This document shows, piece by piece, positions 15,871 to 25,063 of a stretch of DNA of 64,000 nucleotides (its first letter is position 1; each line of letters opens with the position of its first letter). The translations under genes were made by a program, and so were the position numbers. Under the pieces are notes generated by a model, which was not told where the DNA came from, did not search any database, and saw only the letters and a list, made by a program, of their open reading frames with translations. Source of the DNA: Crocinitomicaceae bacterium (lineage in GTDB: Bacteria; Bacteroidota; Bacteroidia; Flavobacteriales_D; Crocinitomicaceae); NCBI GenBank assembly GCA_029252405.1, contig JAQXBM010000049.1:32756-96755 (forward strand), read 5' to 3'.

Positions 15871-17484
15871 ATGGACTTATTTGGTAAGAGAGGAAAGAAT
15901 GCCAATCTAAGCGAATCAATCGGTTTAGGAAATCTCGGAAATCAATTTTGGAACCTTTCTCCTTCTGAATTAATGGAAGATGCAATCATCAACGGTCAAG
16001 GAGTTTTGACTGACACAGGTGCAATTGCAATTGAAACGGGTGAATTTACAGGACGATCTCCTAAAGATCGTTTCATCGTTCGCGATGAGAAAACTGAGGA
16101 AGCCGTTTGGTGGGGAGACATCAATCTCGAATTTACTTCTGAGAAGTTTGATGCTCTTTACAATCGAATGAAATCATATTTAACAGATCGCGATGTTTAC
16201 GTTCGTGATGCGTATGCATGTGCAGACGATGAATTCAGATTGAACCTTCGTGTTGTAACTGAACTTCCTTGGTCGAACCAATTCGCATACAACATGTTCC
16301 TTCGTCCAACGGATGAAGAAATTCAAAACTTCGATCCAGAGTGGCACGTAGTATGTGCTCCAGGTTTCAAAGCTGATCCTGAAATTGATGGGACACGACA
16401 AGCAAACTTTGCAGTTGTGAATTTCACACGAAAGATGATCATCATTGGAGGTACTGGATACACTGGTGAAATCAAAAAAGGAATCTTCTCTGTATTGAAC
16501 TTCATCCTTCCACATGAGAAGAATGTACTTTCAATGCACTGTTCTGCGAATGTTGGACAAGATGGTGATACTGCTATCTTCTTCGGATTGTCTGGAACGG
16601 GGAAAACGACATTGTCTTCTGATCCAGATCGTAAATTGATCGGTGATGACGAGCACGGTTGGTCAAATGACTCTGTATTCAACTTTGAAGGTGGATGTTA
16701 CGCGAAGACTATCGACTTGTCAAGAGAAAAAGAGCCGCAAATTTACGATGCCATTAAATACGGTGCGATCTTGGAAAACATTGGGTTCAAAGAAGGAACT
16801 TCAACTCCAGATTACCACGATTCGAAGATCACGCAAAATACACGTGTTTCTTACCCAATTCACCACATTGATAACGTGATGAAGCCATCAGCTGGACCTG
16901 CTCCGAAGAACATTTTCTTCTTAACAGCAGACGCATTTGGTGTGTTACCTCCGATCTCAAAATTGACGAATGCGCAAGCGATGTACCACTTCATGTCAGG
17001 TTATACAGCGAAAGTTGCGGGAACTGAAATGGGAGTTACTGAGCCACAGGTGACGTTCTCTGCAGGATTTGGAGCTGCGTTCTTACCACTGCACCCAGCG
17101 AAATACGCTGAATTGCTTGGAAACAAGTTGCAAGGTTCGGATGTAAACGTTTGGTTGATCAATACAGGATGGTCAGGCGGATCTTACGGAGTTGGAAGCA
17201 GAATGAAATTGTCGTATACACGTGCAATGATTACTGCAGCTATGAACGGAAAATTGGATGACGTTGAGTTTAACACACTTCCAATCTTCGATTTGGCGGT
17301 GCCAACATCATGTGAAGGCGTTCCAACAGAAGTGTTGAACCCACGTGATACTTGGGCTGATAAAACAGCTTACGACAATACAGCGAACGATCTAGCTTCT
17401 CAATTCGTAAAGAACTTCGAGCAATTCGAATCTGAGTCAAGTGAAGCAATTAAATCTGCAGCTCCGAAAGTAGAAGTAGCGTAG
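15871..17484 (+). CDS. pckA: ATP-dependent phosphoenolpyruvate carboxykinase
   Basis: 537 residues, normal length. Converts oxaloacetate and ATP to phosphoenolpyruvate, the entry to gluconeogenesis. Visible: GEFTGRSPKDRFIV (57-70, substrate Arg), the P-loop GLSGTGKTT (239-247), the kinase-2 motif IGDDEHGWSND (257-267) and EGGCYAK after it, as in the ATP-type rather than GTP-type enzyme. It stands alone between a promoter and a strong terminator. Codon choice looks optimised, as for an abundant protein. Confidence 0.96.
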   Translation: MDLFGKRGKNANLSESIGLGNLGNQFWNLSPSELMEDAIINGQGVLTDTGAIAIETGEFTGRSPKDRFIVRDEKTEEAVWWGDINLEFTSEKFDALYNRMKSYLTDRDVYVRDAYACADDEFRLNLRVVTELPWSNQFAYNMFLRPTDEEIQNFDPEWHVVCAPGFKADPEIDGTRQANFAVVNFTRKMIIIGGTGYTGEIKKGIFSVLNFILPHEKNVLSMHCSANVGQDGDTAIFFGLSGTGKTTLSSDPDRKLIGDDEHGWSNDSVFNFEGGCYAKTIDLSREKEPQIYDAIKYGAILENIGFKEGTSTPDYHDSKITQNTRVSYPIHHIDNVMKPSAGPAPKNIFFLTADAFGVLPPISKLTNAQAMYHFMSGYTAKVAGTEMGVTEPQVTFSAGFGAAFLPLHPAKYAELLGNKLQGSDVNVWLINTGWSGGSYGVGSRMKLSYTRAMITAAMNGKLDDVEFNTLPIFDLAVPTSCEGVPTEVLNPRDTWADKTAYDNTANDLASQFVKNFEQFESESSEAIKSAAPKVEVA

Positions 17485-17509
17485 ATTTACGCCATATATT
17501 AACTGAATG

Positions 17510-17545
17510 ACCGCCGTCTCGATTATTATCGGAACGGCGGTTTTC
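17510..17545 (+). terminator. pckA terminator
   Basis: GC-rich stem ACCGCCGT/ACGGCGGT (17510-17517 with 17534-17541) followed by TTT, 25 bases after the pckA stop. Confidence 0.8.
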
Positions 17546-17733
17546 TTTGAGTACTATATTGATTTAAGCCACAATTTTCATGAATGGTATTAGTTGACTA
17601 GCTAACTGCCTTGTTGGTTGATTTTAGGTGGAATCGCTGGAATTTTGCTGTGTATAATTGCGAGTTAGTTTGGTTAATTGGGAAAGAATTAACTGAATTG
17701 TTTTACCAAATTTGAAGAAAAAACTTAGACGCT

Positions 17734-19284
17734 ATGATTAAACACATTACCCTTGTCGCTGCAGTTTTGGGTTCATTTCTTTCGAATTCCCAAATAAGTA
17801 CAGCCTTTCTAGATATTAATAATGCCGAAGCAAGAGTTACCGATGGTGGCGTTTTCTTCAATGATGCAGCAAATTCATTTCATGGCTACGAAATTCCAAA
17901 TGGAGCAGGGACAACAGCGTTCTATTCCATGGGATTTTGGTTTGCAGGCATTGATGCAAATGGTCAACTCAAACTTTCCGCTCAGCGATACATGAATTTA
18001 GCCGATCAGTTCCAAGGACCATTGACAACGGATGGGACAGCCCAAGCGGATGCTACTGGCGCGTGGTTGACTTCCTTGTTTCCTATGTCGCAATCTGAAA
18101 TTGACCAACATCTCGCGAACTACGCGAACGCTGGATATGTACCTTCGTTCAACATTGCGAATTGGCCTGCGCATGGAGATATCGCACTCGGATTTGATTA
18201 TTATTTGGCGCCTTTCGTTGATGTAAACGGCGATGGAAATTACGATCCAATGGCTGGTGATTATCCATGTATTCGAGGAGACCAAGCCATTTTCGTCATT
18301 ATGAATGATAAAGGAGATGTGCACGAATCGGGTGGCGATCCAATTGGTATTGAGATGCACTATATGTTCTACCAATACACGGGCATTCCTGAAATTGAAA
18401 ATACGACTTTCATCAACTTAAAATTGATCAATCGAGGAACGCAAACACTCAATGATTTCAAGGTGTCTACCTTTTTGGATGGAGATGTTGGCTATTACGG
18501 AGATGATTACTTCGGATCTGATGTGAATAGAAACATGATGCTCTTTTACAACGGAGATAATTTGGATGAAACAGCTGGAGGATCTGTAGGATATGGTCAA
18601 GCACCTCCAGCAGTGGGTATCGTTTCATTGGCGAACGACTACGAATCCATTGGAATTGTAGATGCTCAAAACATGGCGCCACAATACTGGAGTAATATGA
18701 ACGCGCGTGATGCCAGCGACATGCCATGGCAAGATCCAATTACTTTAAGTCCGACGAATTACATGTTTCCAGGTGATCCAGGGAATGTATCAGAAATGAA
18801 TTCTGAGGTGGCGCTCGTAAATCCTCCAGGAGATCGCCGAGGTGTTGCAACGATCAATCTAGGAACACTTGTACCTTTTGCTGAACACACATTCGACTAT
18901 GCGGTAATCTATCATCGAGATAATGTTGATAATGTCGACAATGCTTCTGGATTGAGAGGTGTGGCGGACATCGTTCAGGACTATTTCGATACAACCTTTG
19001 TTGGTGATTGTGTTGCGGACAATACTGTGAGCGTCGATGAAATTTTGCAAGCCGACTTTTCACTTTTCCCGAATCCATCAAAAGGGAAGTTCACAATTTC
19101 TTTAGCAAACGATTTTTCGAATGCCCACGTGGAGATTCATGATATTTCAGGTAGAGTTGTATACAATCAATCGGAACTCACATCAAAAGAAACGCACATT
19201 CAGTTAAACCAACCTTCAGGTGTTTATCTATTACATTTGATATTCGACGGGAAAAGAACAACAAAACGAATCATACTAGAGTGA
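17734..19284 (+). CDS. T9SS type A sorting-domain secreted protein
   Basis: 516 residues. A signal peptide (about 1-19, ending LSNSQ) leads into a large secreted region with a calcium-binding-like DVNGDGNYDP loop (about 170). The last 80 residues form a type A T9SS sorting domain: FSLFPNPSKGKFTISL, then VEIHDISGRVVYNQ, and PSGVYLLHLIFDGK ending KRIILE. The protein should cross the outer membrane through T9SS and be attached to the surface or released. The body is a conserved-looking Flavobacteriales secreted domain of unknown activity; many Asp/Asn turns suggest metal binding. It is a single-gene unit with its own terminator. Confidence 0.85.
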   Translation: MIKHITLVAAVLGSFLSNSQISTAFLDINNAEARVTDGGVFFNDAANSFHGYEIPNGAGTTAFYSMGFWFAGIDANGQLKLSAQRYMNLADQFQGPLTTDGTAQADATGAWLTSLFPMSQSEIDQHLANYANAGYVPSFNIANWPAHGDIALGFDYYLAPFVDVNGDGNYDPMAGDYPCIRGDQAIFVIMNDKGDVHESGGDPIGIEMHYMFYQYTGIPEIENTTFINLKLINRGTQTLNDFKVSTFLDGDVGYYGDDYFGSDVNRNMMLFYNGDNLDETAGGSVGYGQAPPAVGIVSLANDYESIGIVDAQNMAPQYWSNMNARDASDMPWQDPITLSPTNYMFPGDPGNVSEMNSEVALVNPPGDRRGVATINLGTLVPFAEHTFDYAVIYHRDNVDNVDNASGLRGVADIVQDYFDTTFVGDCVADNTVSVDEILQADFSLFPNPSKGKFTISLANDFSNAHVEIHDISGRVVYNQSELTSKETHIQLNQPSGVYLLHLIFDGKRTTKRIILE

Positions 19285-19310
19285 AAAAACTCCCACTTTC
19301 ACTGATCATA

Positions 19311-19348
19311 GGCTGCTCTCCCGATAGTTCGGGAAGAGTGGCTTTTTT
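19311..19348 (+). terminator. Terminator after the T9SS cargo gene
   Basis: Long stem (19312-19324 with 19329-19342) with one bulged A and two wobble pairs, centred on CCCGA/TCGGG, followed by TTTTTT. Confidence 0.8.
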
Positions 19349-19392
19349 ATGTCAAGAACATCAACTAAACCAAGAAAATGAAGGGAAAAGCC

Positions 19393-20313
19393 CTACAAAT
19401 GAAGCATCAAATAACGGTATAACTCGACCATACACATAATATCGTATTTAAATACCTTCTCATCAGGCGTATGAACATTGTCCTCAGGAGCGCCAATAAA
19501 GCACCAGTCCATGGGTAAATCAGAATGTTGCAAGACACCACCATCGCTTCCACCAGCAGATTCAACCTCCAGTTGGTAATCGACACCAGATTCCTTCGCC
19601 AATTCAATAATTCGATTCAAATACGATCTTCTCGGTAATCCTTTATCCCGCATCGAAACGGCAACGCCACCACCATGCTTAACCCCGTTGGTCACCCAAG
19701 TGATATCAGAAATCAAGTTTTGTGTTAAGTTATATTTCTCGTACAAGTACGTCGCGCAGAATCCGACTGAATTTCCGCCGTGCTCCTCGTAAGTCGAGAA
19801 AACAATCGCACCATTTTCAAGTGTTTCAGCAACTTTTAATGCATTCCAAACCCCCAAACGGTTATCCAAATAAGGAGATTGAACGTATTGCTCTGTCTCT
19901 CTGAAATTCGGTTTAAATGTCAGTAAAGTCCCTCGATCCAACACGCGATCAGATACATATTGAATACTTCTGTCTTCTTCGGTCTCAATGACAATGAGTT
20001 CAGTTTCAATTTCACCTTGACTGTCTGATCCAACCAATTGCATTCCATCGATTGTTCTCGGTCCACCCACTTTGATGAGGTCTTTGTCGTATCCAACGGA
20101 AAATCCAATGCTGTCGATGTGCGCATAAATGGCCGTTCTTGGCTCACCGAACACCAAAATTAGGCAATCCTGAAATCCTTCGCCGTAAACCAATTTTGGT
20201 TGCGTTTTCCAGTTCGATGAGTTCGATTTGACGTAGTCAATAATGAAATCTCTCATTGGACCTTCGTCACTCGCTGCAGCTCTAACCTCTGCTAGTTTTT
20301 TCAGTAATTCCAT
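19393..20313 (-). CDS. M42-like metallopeptidase
   Basis: 306 residues, somewhat shorter than typical M42 glutamyl aminopeptidases (about 340-360). The di-metal ligands are in order: YAHIDSIGF, SPYLDNRLGVW (bridging Asp), the general-base pair in FSTYEEHGG, SDGGVLQ and the final His in DNVHTPDE. Large cytosolic aminopeptidases of this group form dodecamers. There is no signal peptide. The gene lies 8 bases after yigZ on the same strand, so the two are likely co-transcribed. Confidence 0.82.
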   Translation of the reverse strand: MELLKKLAEVRAAASDEGPMRDFIIDYVKSNSSNWKTQPKLVYGEGFQDCLILVFGEPRTAIYAHIDSIGFSVGYDKDLIKVGGPRTIDGMQLVGSDSQGEIETELIVIETEEDRSIQYVSDRVLDRGTLLTFKPNFRETEQYVQSPYLDNRLGVWNALKVAETLENGAIVFSTYEEHGGNSVGFCATYLYEKYNLTQNLISDITWVTNGVKHGGGVAVSMRDKGLPRRSYLNRIIELAKESGVDYQLEVESAGGSDGGVLQHSDLPMDWCFIGAPEDNVHTPDEKVFKYDIMCMVELYRYLMLHL

Positions 20314-20321
20314 TAATCAGA

Positions 20322-20936
20322 CTAATAAATTCCTATTACATTGATTTCAACCGAATCGAGATGGCTCAATTCTGCCTTTATTTCTTGCGCAAAGGTAACG
20401 CTAAGATTCGTTTTGATGCGACAACTGATTTCAAATTCGTGCTCCACCATCTCCAATTGGTGTTTTTTGATGAGGTTCATCACAGTTGGCATGTCTGAGT
20501 ATTCAAAATTGATATTGACCCATTCGTACACTTCACGCTCGACAATTTTCCCAGCTAAAATCGCTTCTTTTGCTCCAGTTCGATAAGCATTGATGAGCCC
20601 ACCAACGCCTAATTTTGTTCCTCCATAGTAGCGCAGAACAATGATTAAAACGTTCGTAATTTCAAAGGATTGGAGTTGACCCAAAATTGGTGCTCCAGCA
20701 GAGTTTGAGGGTTCACCATCGTCGTTTGCTCGGTATTCATCACCTTTCAATCCGAAGCGATACGCATAACAGAAATGTCCTGCTTTTGGGTGTTCTTTCC
20801 GCGCTGCTTCGAGCAATTTCTTGGCTTCATCTGCCGTAGAACAGGGGAGGGCAATTCCAATAAATTTGGAGCCCTTTTCCGCGTAGAACCCTTCCGAGCG
20901 CTTCAAAAGTGTTAAGTATGTCGATTTCTCAGTCAA
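20322..20936 (-). CDS. yigZ: YigZ family protein (IMPACT/UPF0029)
   Basis: 204 residues. The N-terminal IMPACT domain carries FYAEKGSKFIGIALPC, HFCYAYRFG with the nearby DDGEPSNSAGAPIL, and VLRYYGGTKLGVGGLINAY. A ferredoxin-like C-terminal domain follows (about 135-204). The family is widespread, with a proposed role in RNA binding or translation control. The only usable start is TTG at 20936; there is no in-frame ATG before the conserved domain, so this is a non-ATG start. The divergent lipoprotein gene begins 29 bases away. Confidence 0.9.
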   Translation of the reverse strand: MTEKSTYLTLLKRSEGFYAEKGSKFIGIALPCSTADEAKKLLEAARKEHPKAGHFCYAYRFGLKGDEYRANDDGEPSNSAGAPILGQLQSFEITNVLIIVLRYYGGTKLGVGGLINAYRTGAKEAILAGKIVEREVYEWVNINFEYSDMPTVMNLIKKHQLEMVEHEFEISCRIKTNLSVTFAQEIKAELSHLDSVEINVIGIY

Positions 20937-20965
20937 TTTTAGTACTTTGATCGAAAGATTTGACC

Positions 20966-21469
20966 ATGCGATATTTCATGATTCTTAGTGCAATGTTACT
21001 CATTTTTTCTGCTTGCAAAGAGGATGAGCCAGTTGATCCGTGTACGAACGGTTTTTTAGATCCGGGAGAAGATGCAGTAGACTGCGGCGGAGATTGTTCA
21101 CCATGTGTGAATACACCCGTTACTTTCCTTAATCTCGACGTCAACGGAATAAATACGGCAATGCTCAGTTATGAAATGGATTACGACGTTTCATCATGGA
21201 GTTTGCAGTTGTCGAATGATTCACTGAATATCCAAATTGGATTTGGAAACACAGGCGATGTTGGGACTTATCCAATTGATGCAACGGCGAGCTACCTCTA
21301 CAGAGATGGAGCGCAATACCTCGGGCAAACTGAAGGTGTATATTCGATTAGTGATCACGATGTCGCAAATGATTTAATGAGCGGGTTTTTCCAGATCAAG
21401 TTCTTTAGACCTGGCTTCGTGGACACATTGGAAATTGCCAATGGACAGTTTGAGAATTTTGGATACTGA
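20966..21469 (+). CDS. Cys-motif lipoprotein, unknown function
   Basis: 167 residues from ATG at 20966; a TTG two codons earlier is less likely. The signal segment ends in a lipobox (IFSAC, Cys 16). Directly after it comes CTNGFLDPGEDAVDCGG followed by DCSPC, a Cys-rich module common at the N-terminus of Bacteroidota surface lipoproteins, where it may form disulfides or bind calcium. The rest (about 50-167) is beta-rich. The function is unknown. It is monocistronic. Confidence 0.65.
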   Translation: MRYFMILSAMLLIFSACKEDEPVDPCTNGFLDPGEDAVDCGGDCSPCVNTPVTFLNLDVNGINTAMLSYEMDYDVSSWSLQLSNDSLNIQIGFGNTGDVGTYPIDATASYLYRDGAQYLGQTEGVYSISDHDVANDLMSGFFQIKFFRPGFVDTLEIANGQFENFGY

Positions 21470-21506
21470 TCGAGTAGTTAAGTCTGTAATCATTTCATCT
21501 TTCAAT

Positions 21507-21534
21507 AAAAAAAGGCGAACCCAAGTCCGCCTTT
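21507..21534 (-). terminator. Terminator of the SRPBCC/GyrI-like gene
   Basis: Stem AAAGGCG/CGCCTTT (21511-21517 with 21528-21534). On the minus strand it is followed by a run of T, so it serves the leftward gene that ends at 21564. It may also stop the convergent lipoprotein transcript. Confidence 0.7.
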
Positions 21535-21563
21535 CAATTGTTTAATCTTTTATTTCAATCCAA

Positions 21564-22487
21564 TTACTTCAACGGGAAATGCACCCTCGTAATTAGTTCA
21601 GTTGCTTCTACCTCATTCGGATTATTGTGATACGTCTCGAACGGATGAATCTTCTTATTCACAGGAATTTCTTTGCTTCTTTGCATGTTGTACAAAGCAG
21701 ACCAAGCATTTCCAAGATGTTGATACGGTCCAACGTGCTCCAAAGTATAAACTGGCGTTGAAGGAATTTTCCCACTCGTGAGTCCTTCAGGAAGATCAGA
21801 AGGAATAGCACTAACAGGGATTCCTGAAACGTACTCCACACGATTGTTTTTCAAATCCCATTCGCTGTACTGCGTAAATGGAGCACCCGCTGATTCAGTA
21901 CCAGTTTTATTCATGAAATCCATTATGCGCGGCATGTCCTCAGACATTTTCTTGCCCATCGTTTCGATGGAGCACGAAGTGTAAATTCCAACGTACTCTT
22001 GCTCTGAAATTGTTTCTTTCCCGGTGAAATTAAGTTTAGAATGAACTTTTCCATCTTCCACGAAATCTTTGAGCATTCGCAGCCCACGATCGTAATCCAT
22101 GCCGATGTACATTTCCATCATTTTCTTCATCCAAAACATGAAGAACGGCAAAGAGCTATCCATTACCCACGTCGCTTCCGTTTGATTGCCTTTCGTCTGC
22201 AATTGGAAATGAATTTTCGCTTTCGATTTCCAAGGTTTCAAGAATTGAAGATCAATCTCAATGGATTTATTCTCGTCTTCCTTTACAATTTGCATGTTCC
22301 CAGAACCCGAACGAGGTCCTTCCCATTCATACGATTTCTTGTCATCAGCAACGTTCACTTTTGCTTCTGGATCTGCAATCAACCATGGAGACCATTTGGT
22401 CCAAGTTGAGAAATCATTCACGGTATTGAATACCTTTTCGATGGGTGCGCTAATTAAAACGCTTCGGCTAACGGCTATTTTTGACAT
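21564..22487 (-). CDS. SRPBCC domain plus GyrI-like effector-binding domain protein
   Basis: 307 residues from ATG at 22487. The open frame extends upstream to 22535, but that would overlap the hydroxyacyl-CoA dehydrogenase gene and adds no recognisable domain. Residues 1-145 form a START/SRPBCC-like ligand-binding domain (VLISAPIEKVFNTVNDFSTW, WSPW). Residues about 155-307 form a GyrI-like/AraC effector-binding domain (YTLEHVGPYQHLGNAW, ATELITRVHFPL). There is no DNA-binding domain, so it is a small-molecule binding protein rather than a regulator. Confidence 0.78.
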   Translation of the reverse strand: MSKIAVSRSVLISAPIEKVFNTVNDFSTWTKWSPWLIADPEAKVNVADDKKSYEWEGPRSGSGNMQIVKEDENKSIEIDLQFLKPWKSKAKIHFQLQTKGNQTEATWVMDSSLPFFMFWMKKMMEMYIGMDYDRGLRMLKDFVEDGKVHSKLNFTGKETISEQEYVGIYTSCSIETMGKKMSEDMPRIMDFMNKTGTESAGAPFTQYSEWDLKNNRVEYVSGIPVSAIPSDLPEGLTSGKIPSTPVYTLEHVGPYQHLGNAWSALYNMQRSKEIPVNKKIHPFETYHNNPNEVEATELITRVHFPLK

Positions 22488-22503
22488 CGTGGTTGGTGTT
22501 AAG

Positions 22504-23391
22504 TTATTTCTTGAAATTGTCGGCAACAACCACATTCTTGCGGTCTGCCCAAGAGTAGAAACCTTCTCCAGATTTCGCTCCTTTTTTTCCTGCTGCGACC
22601 ATGTTCACTAACAATGGGCACGGCGCATACTTTGAGTTCCCTAGACCTTCGTGTAATACTTCCATAATGGCTAAACAAACGTCCAATCCGATGAAATCAG
22701 CTAATTTCAATGGTCCCATTGGGTGAGCCATTCCTAGCATCATCACAGTATCAATTTCTTCAACGCCAGCAACACCCTCGTTCAAAGTGATAATCGCTTC
22801 GTTGATCATTGGCATCAAGATTCTATTCGCAACAAATCCAGGGTAATCGTTTACTTCAACTGGAACTTTGTTCAATTTACGTGAAGTTTCCATGATCAAC
22901 TCTGTCACCTCGTTAGAAGTAGAGTATCCGCGGATAATTTCTACCAATTTCATCACTGGAACTGGATTCATGAAGTGCATTCCAATTACTTTGTCTGGAC
23001 GTGATGTTGCCGCAGCGATTTTTGTAATAGAAATGGATGAAGTATTCGTCGCAAGGATAGCGTGATCTTCCGTCATCTGATCCATGTCCTTGAAAATCTT
23101 CAATTTTAAATCAACATTCTCCGTAGCAGCTTCAACCACTAAATCAACATCCTTCAATCCATCTTTCATTGAAGTGTACGTTGTAATATTGTGCAATGTG
23201 GCAGTTTTATCGGCCTCAGTGATTTTCTCTTTGGCCAATTGACGATCCAAGTTTTTTGTAATCGTTGCAAGACCTTTGTCAAGACTCGCCTGCGCGATAT
23301 CAATTAACGATACTCTATATCCAAATTGTGCAAATGTATGGGCGATTCCATTCCCCATTGTTCCTGCTCCAATAACTGCTACGTTTTTCAT
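22504..23391 (-). CDS. 3-hydroxybutyryl-CoA dehydrogenase
   Basis: 295 residues, standard length. The Rossmann GAGTMGNGIAHTFAQFG (about 8-24) binds NAD; the catalytic His-Glu region is GMHFMNPVPVMKLVEII (about 138-154), and the C-terminal dimer domain contains DYPGFVANRILMPMINEA. It oxidises 3-hydroxyacyl-CoA in beta-oxidation or butanoate metabolism (hbd/paaH type). It stands without other beta-oxidation genes. An exact TATCTTTG box lies upstream on the minus strand. Confidence 0.92.
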   Translation of the reverse strand: MKNVAVIGAGTMGNGIAHTFAQFGYRVSLIDIAQASLDKGLATITKNLDRQLAKEKITEADKTATLHNITTYTSMKDGLKDVDLVVEAATENVDLKLKIFKDMDQMTEDHAILATNTSSISITKIAAATSRPDKVIGMHFMNPVPVMKLVEIIRGYSTSNEVTELIMETSRKLNKVPVEVNDYPGFVANRILMPMINEAIITLNEGVAGVEEIDTVMMLGMAHPMGPLKLADFIGLDVCLAIMEVLHEGLGNSKYAPCPLLVNMVAAGKKGAKSGEGFYSWADRKNVVVADNFKK

Positions 23392-23410
23392 TCTTATGTG
23401 TTTTTGCTAG

Positions 23411-23437
23411 CAAAGATAATAAAGAAATTAGCGCAAA
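23411..23437 (-). promoter_or_regulatory. Promoter of the 3-hydroxyacyl-CoA dehydrogenase gene
   Basis: Minus strand TATCTTTG (23418-23411), 19 bases before the ATG, with TTTG (23437-23434) 15 bases upstream of it, a little closer than usual. Confidence 0.4.
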
Positions 23438-23559
23438 CCCCACCTGTCAATTATTGGCTTGAATCAGCTTTGCGTCAGCTCTCAATAGAAGTTGCTGGCG
23501 AGATTGAATTTCTATTTTTTTGACAAATTCCTTTCTGAATTAACCGTAACTTCGTGGTG

Positions 23560-23964
23560 ATGGATTCGAAAGAGAACAATTATGTGCTTTACGACGGAGA
23601 TTGTGGTTTCTGCAATCGCTCTGTTGCCTTCATTTTGAAGCACGAGAGTTCTTCAGCCATTCATTTTGCGCCCATACAATCAACTTATACGAAAGAGTTG
23701 TTCAAAAAGAATAATTGGGAAGAACCCAACTTGAGTACTTTCTATTTTATTCAGGATGGAAAAAAGTTAGAGCGATCTGCGGCAGCATTCGAAGTGCTTA
23801 AGTACCTGAAATCTCCAGTTCGTTGGTTGCGTATATTTCGATTCATTCCGAGAAAAATTACTGATTGGATCTACGATCAAGTGGCAAAAAGACGGCAACG
23901 AATATCAAAAGGATTTTGTGTGATGCCCACGCCAGATCAGCGCACGCGTTTTGTTTTGGTCTAA
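23560..23964 (+). CDS. DCC1-like thiol-disulfide oxidoreductase family protein (DUF393)
   Basis: 134 residues from ATG 23560; two in-frame GTG codons just upstream are less likely. It begins with VLYDGDCGFCNRSVAFIL, the DxxCxxC signature of the DCC1/DUF393 family, followed by a thioredoxin-like pattern and the PVRWLRIFRFIPRKITDWIY stretch near the C-terminus. Members are predicted thiol-disulfide oxidoreductases, but the reaction has not been well defined. It is monocistronic and convergent with the next operon. Confidence 0.85.
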   Translation: MDSKENNYVLYDGDCGFCNRSVAFILKHESSSAIHFAPIQSTYTKELFKKNNWEEPNLSTFYFIQDGKKLERSAAAFEVLKYLKSPVRWLRIFRFIPRKITDWIYDQVAKRRQRISKGFCVMPTPDQRTRFVLV

Positions 23965-23972
23965 AAATGAGA

Positions 23973-25040
23973 TTAAAAGAACGTTACGCCAATCTGTAAC
24001 TCTAAATGCAGCGTAAGGATTTGTCCCATTGTCGTTAGTTCGAGAAAACGAGAATTCTTATGGAACACGCTGAGTTCAGTTGCAAGCTTCTCGACATTTT
24101 CTTTCGTCGAAAGGTGCTCATTTTTCATTCTACGAAGCAAGCTTTTCGTTTTTTGCTTGGTCGCTAAGTACCGCTTTCTCATGGCTACGCGCTCTTGCCG
24201 TTTGTATTGTTCAGCCGTGGAGGCACTCATTAGTTCTTGAGCCAATTCAACCATGGAGCGGTTGTCGGAATAATACTGAGGGAGGTAAATGTTCTTTCTC
24301 CCTTCGTAGGATTGTTGATCGAAGTCCATGGCCCGTAATCGATATTGAATGTTGTCGAAGTCTTGCGTGATTTCAACCACAAAATTGTAAGCGCGCATAT
24401 CACCCAAAAGTCGCGTAAAGCAGCGCTCGTTGAACTTAACGAATTCCTTGGCAAAACGCATTCGATTCTCAATTTTTTCATTCTCATGCTTGGAGAGGAA
24501 TTCATCGCACGGAACACCCACAATGTGATCTTCAACCAATGTGTCTTTGTCGACTAAGAAGGAAATCTTATCGGGCGAAAAAATATCTTCCAATTCCAAA
24601 CCATACACACGAGAGGCGTCCGCTCGCTTGATGTAGTAGAAGTCGTAGTTATCGTTAAGTTCATTTACTACTTTGATTCTGAAAGGCTTCGAGTTACCGA
24701 AGGTACAGAAATCGATGTTTTCAATTTTAAGGAATGGGATCTTATCGCCGTCAGCTACAAGCATTTCGTAAATACCGATTAACTGATCGTTTAACCCTTC
24801 GCGATCCGCAGAATCGTAAATTGCCCCTCTCCAAAGCGTATCATTGTCGTTTTTATCTAAGATCGGAATGAGATCGCGATAACGCGTCAAGTCTTCATAA
24901 GAAATTGGGAGCTGTACAAGTCGAGAATACTTACTCAAATGCTCCTTCAGAGCACCTTTGATTTTGTAGAAAGGTTTTCGATACTCGATGTGATTGTACT
25001 CCATGATTTTCGTCTGATTGTCGACAACAAAGAACAGCAT
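23973..25040 (-). CDS. Kinase-fold-like protein, unknown function
   Basis: 355 residues (or 343 from Met 13). I do not recognise a named family. A candidate beta-3 Lys is in FYYIKRAD (K138); a hinge-like TLVEDHIVGVPCDEFL follows (168-182); then RLLGDMRAYNF, where D214 and N219 have the D-x4-N spacing of the aminoglycoside-phosphotransferase/protein-kinase catalytic loop; then MDFDQQ (238-243), at the place of the DFG metal-binding Asp. The C-terminal 100 residues are Lys/Arg-rich helices. An ATP-using phosphotransferase is therefore possible. It is the last gene of a five-gene operon, 23 bases after a DNA methyltransferase gene. Confidence 0.5.
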   Translation of the reverse strand: MLFFVVDNQTKIMEYNHIEYRKPFYKIKGALKEHLSKYSRLVQLPISYEDLTRYRDLIPILDKNDNDTLWRGAIYDSADREGLNDQLIGIYEMLVADGDKIPFLKIENIDFCTFGNSKPFRIKVVNELNDNYDFYYIKRADASRVYGLELEDIFSPDKISFLVDKDTLVEDHIVGVPCDEFLSKHENEKIENRMRFAKEFVKFNERCFTRLLGDMRAYNFVVEITQDFDNIQYRLRAMDFDQQSYEGRKNIYLPQYYSDNRSMVELAQELMSASTAEQYKRQERVAMRKRYLATKQKTKSLLRRMKNEHLSTKENVEKLATELSVFHKNSRFLELTTMGQILTLHLELQIGVTFF

Positions 25041-25063
25041 TCTCCCTGAAAGATCATAATGAG

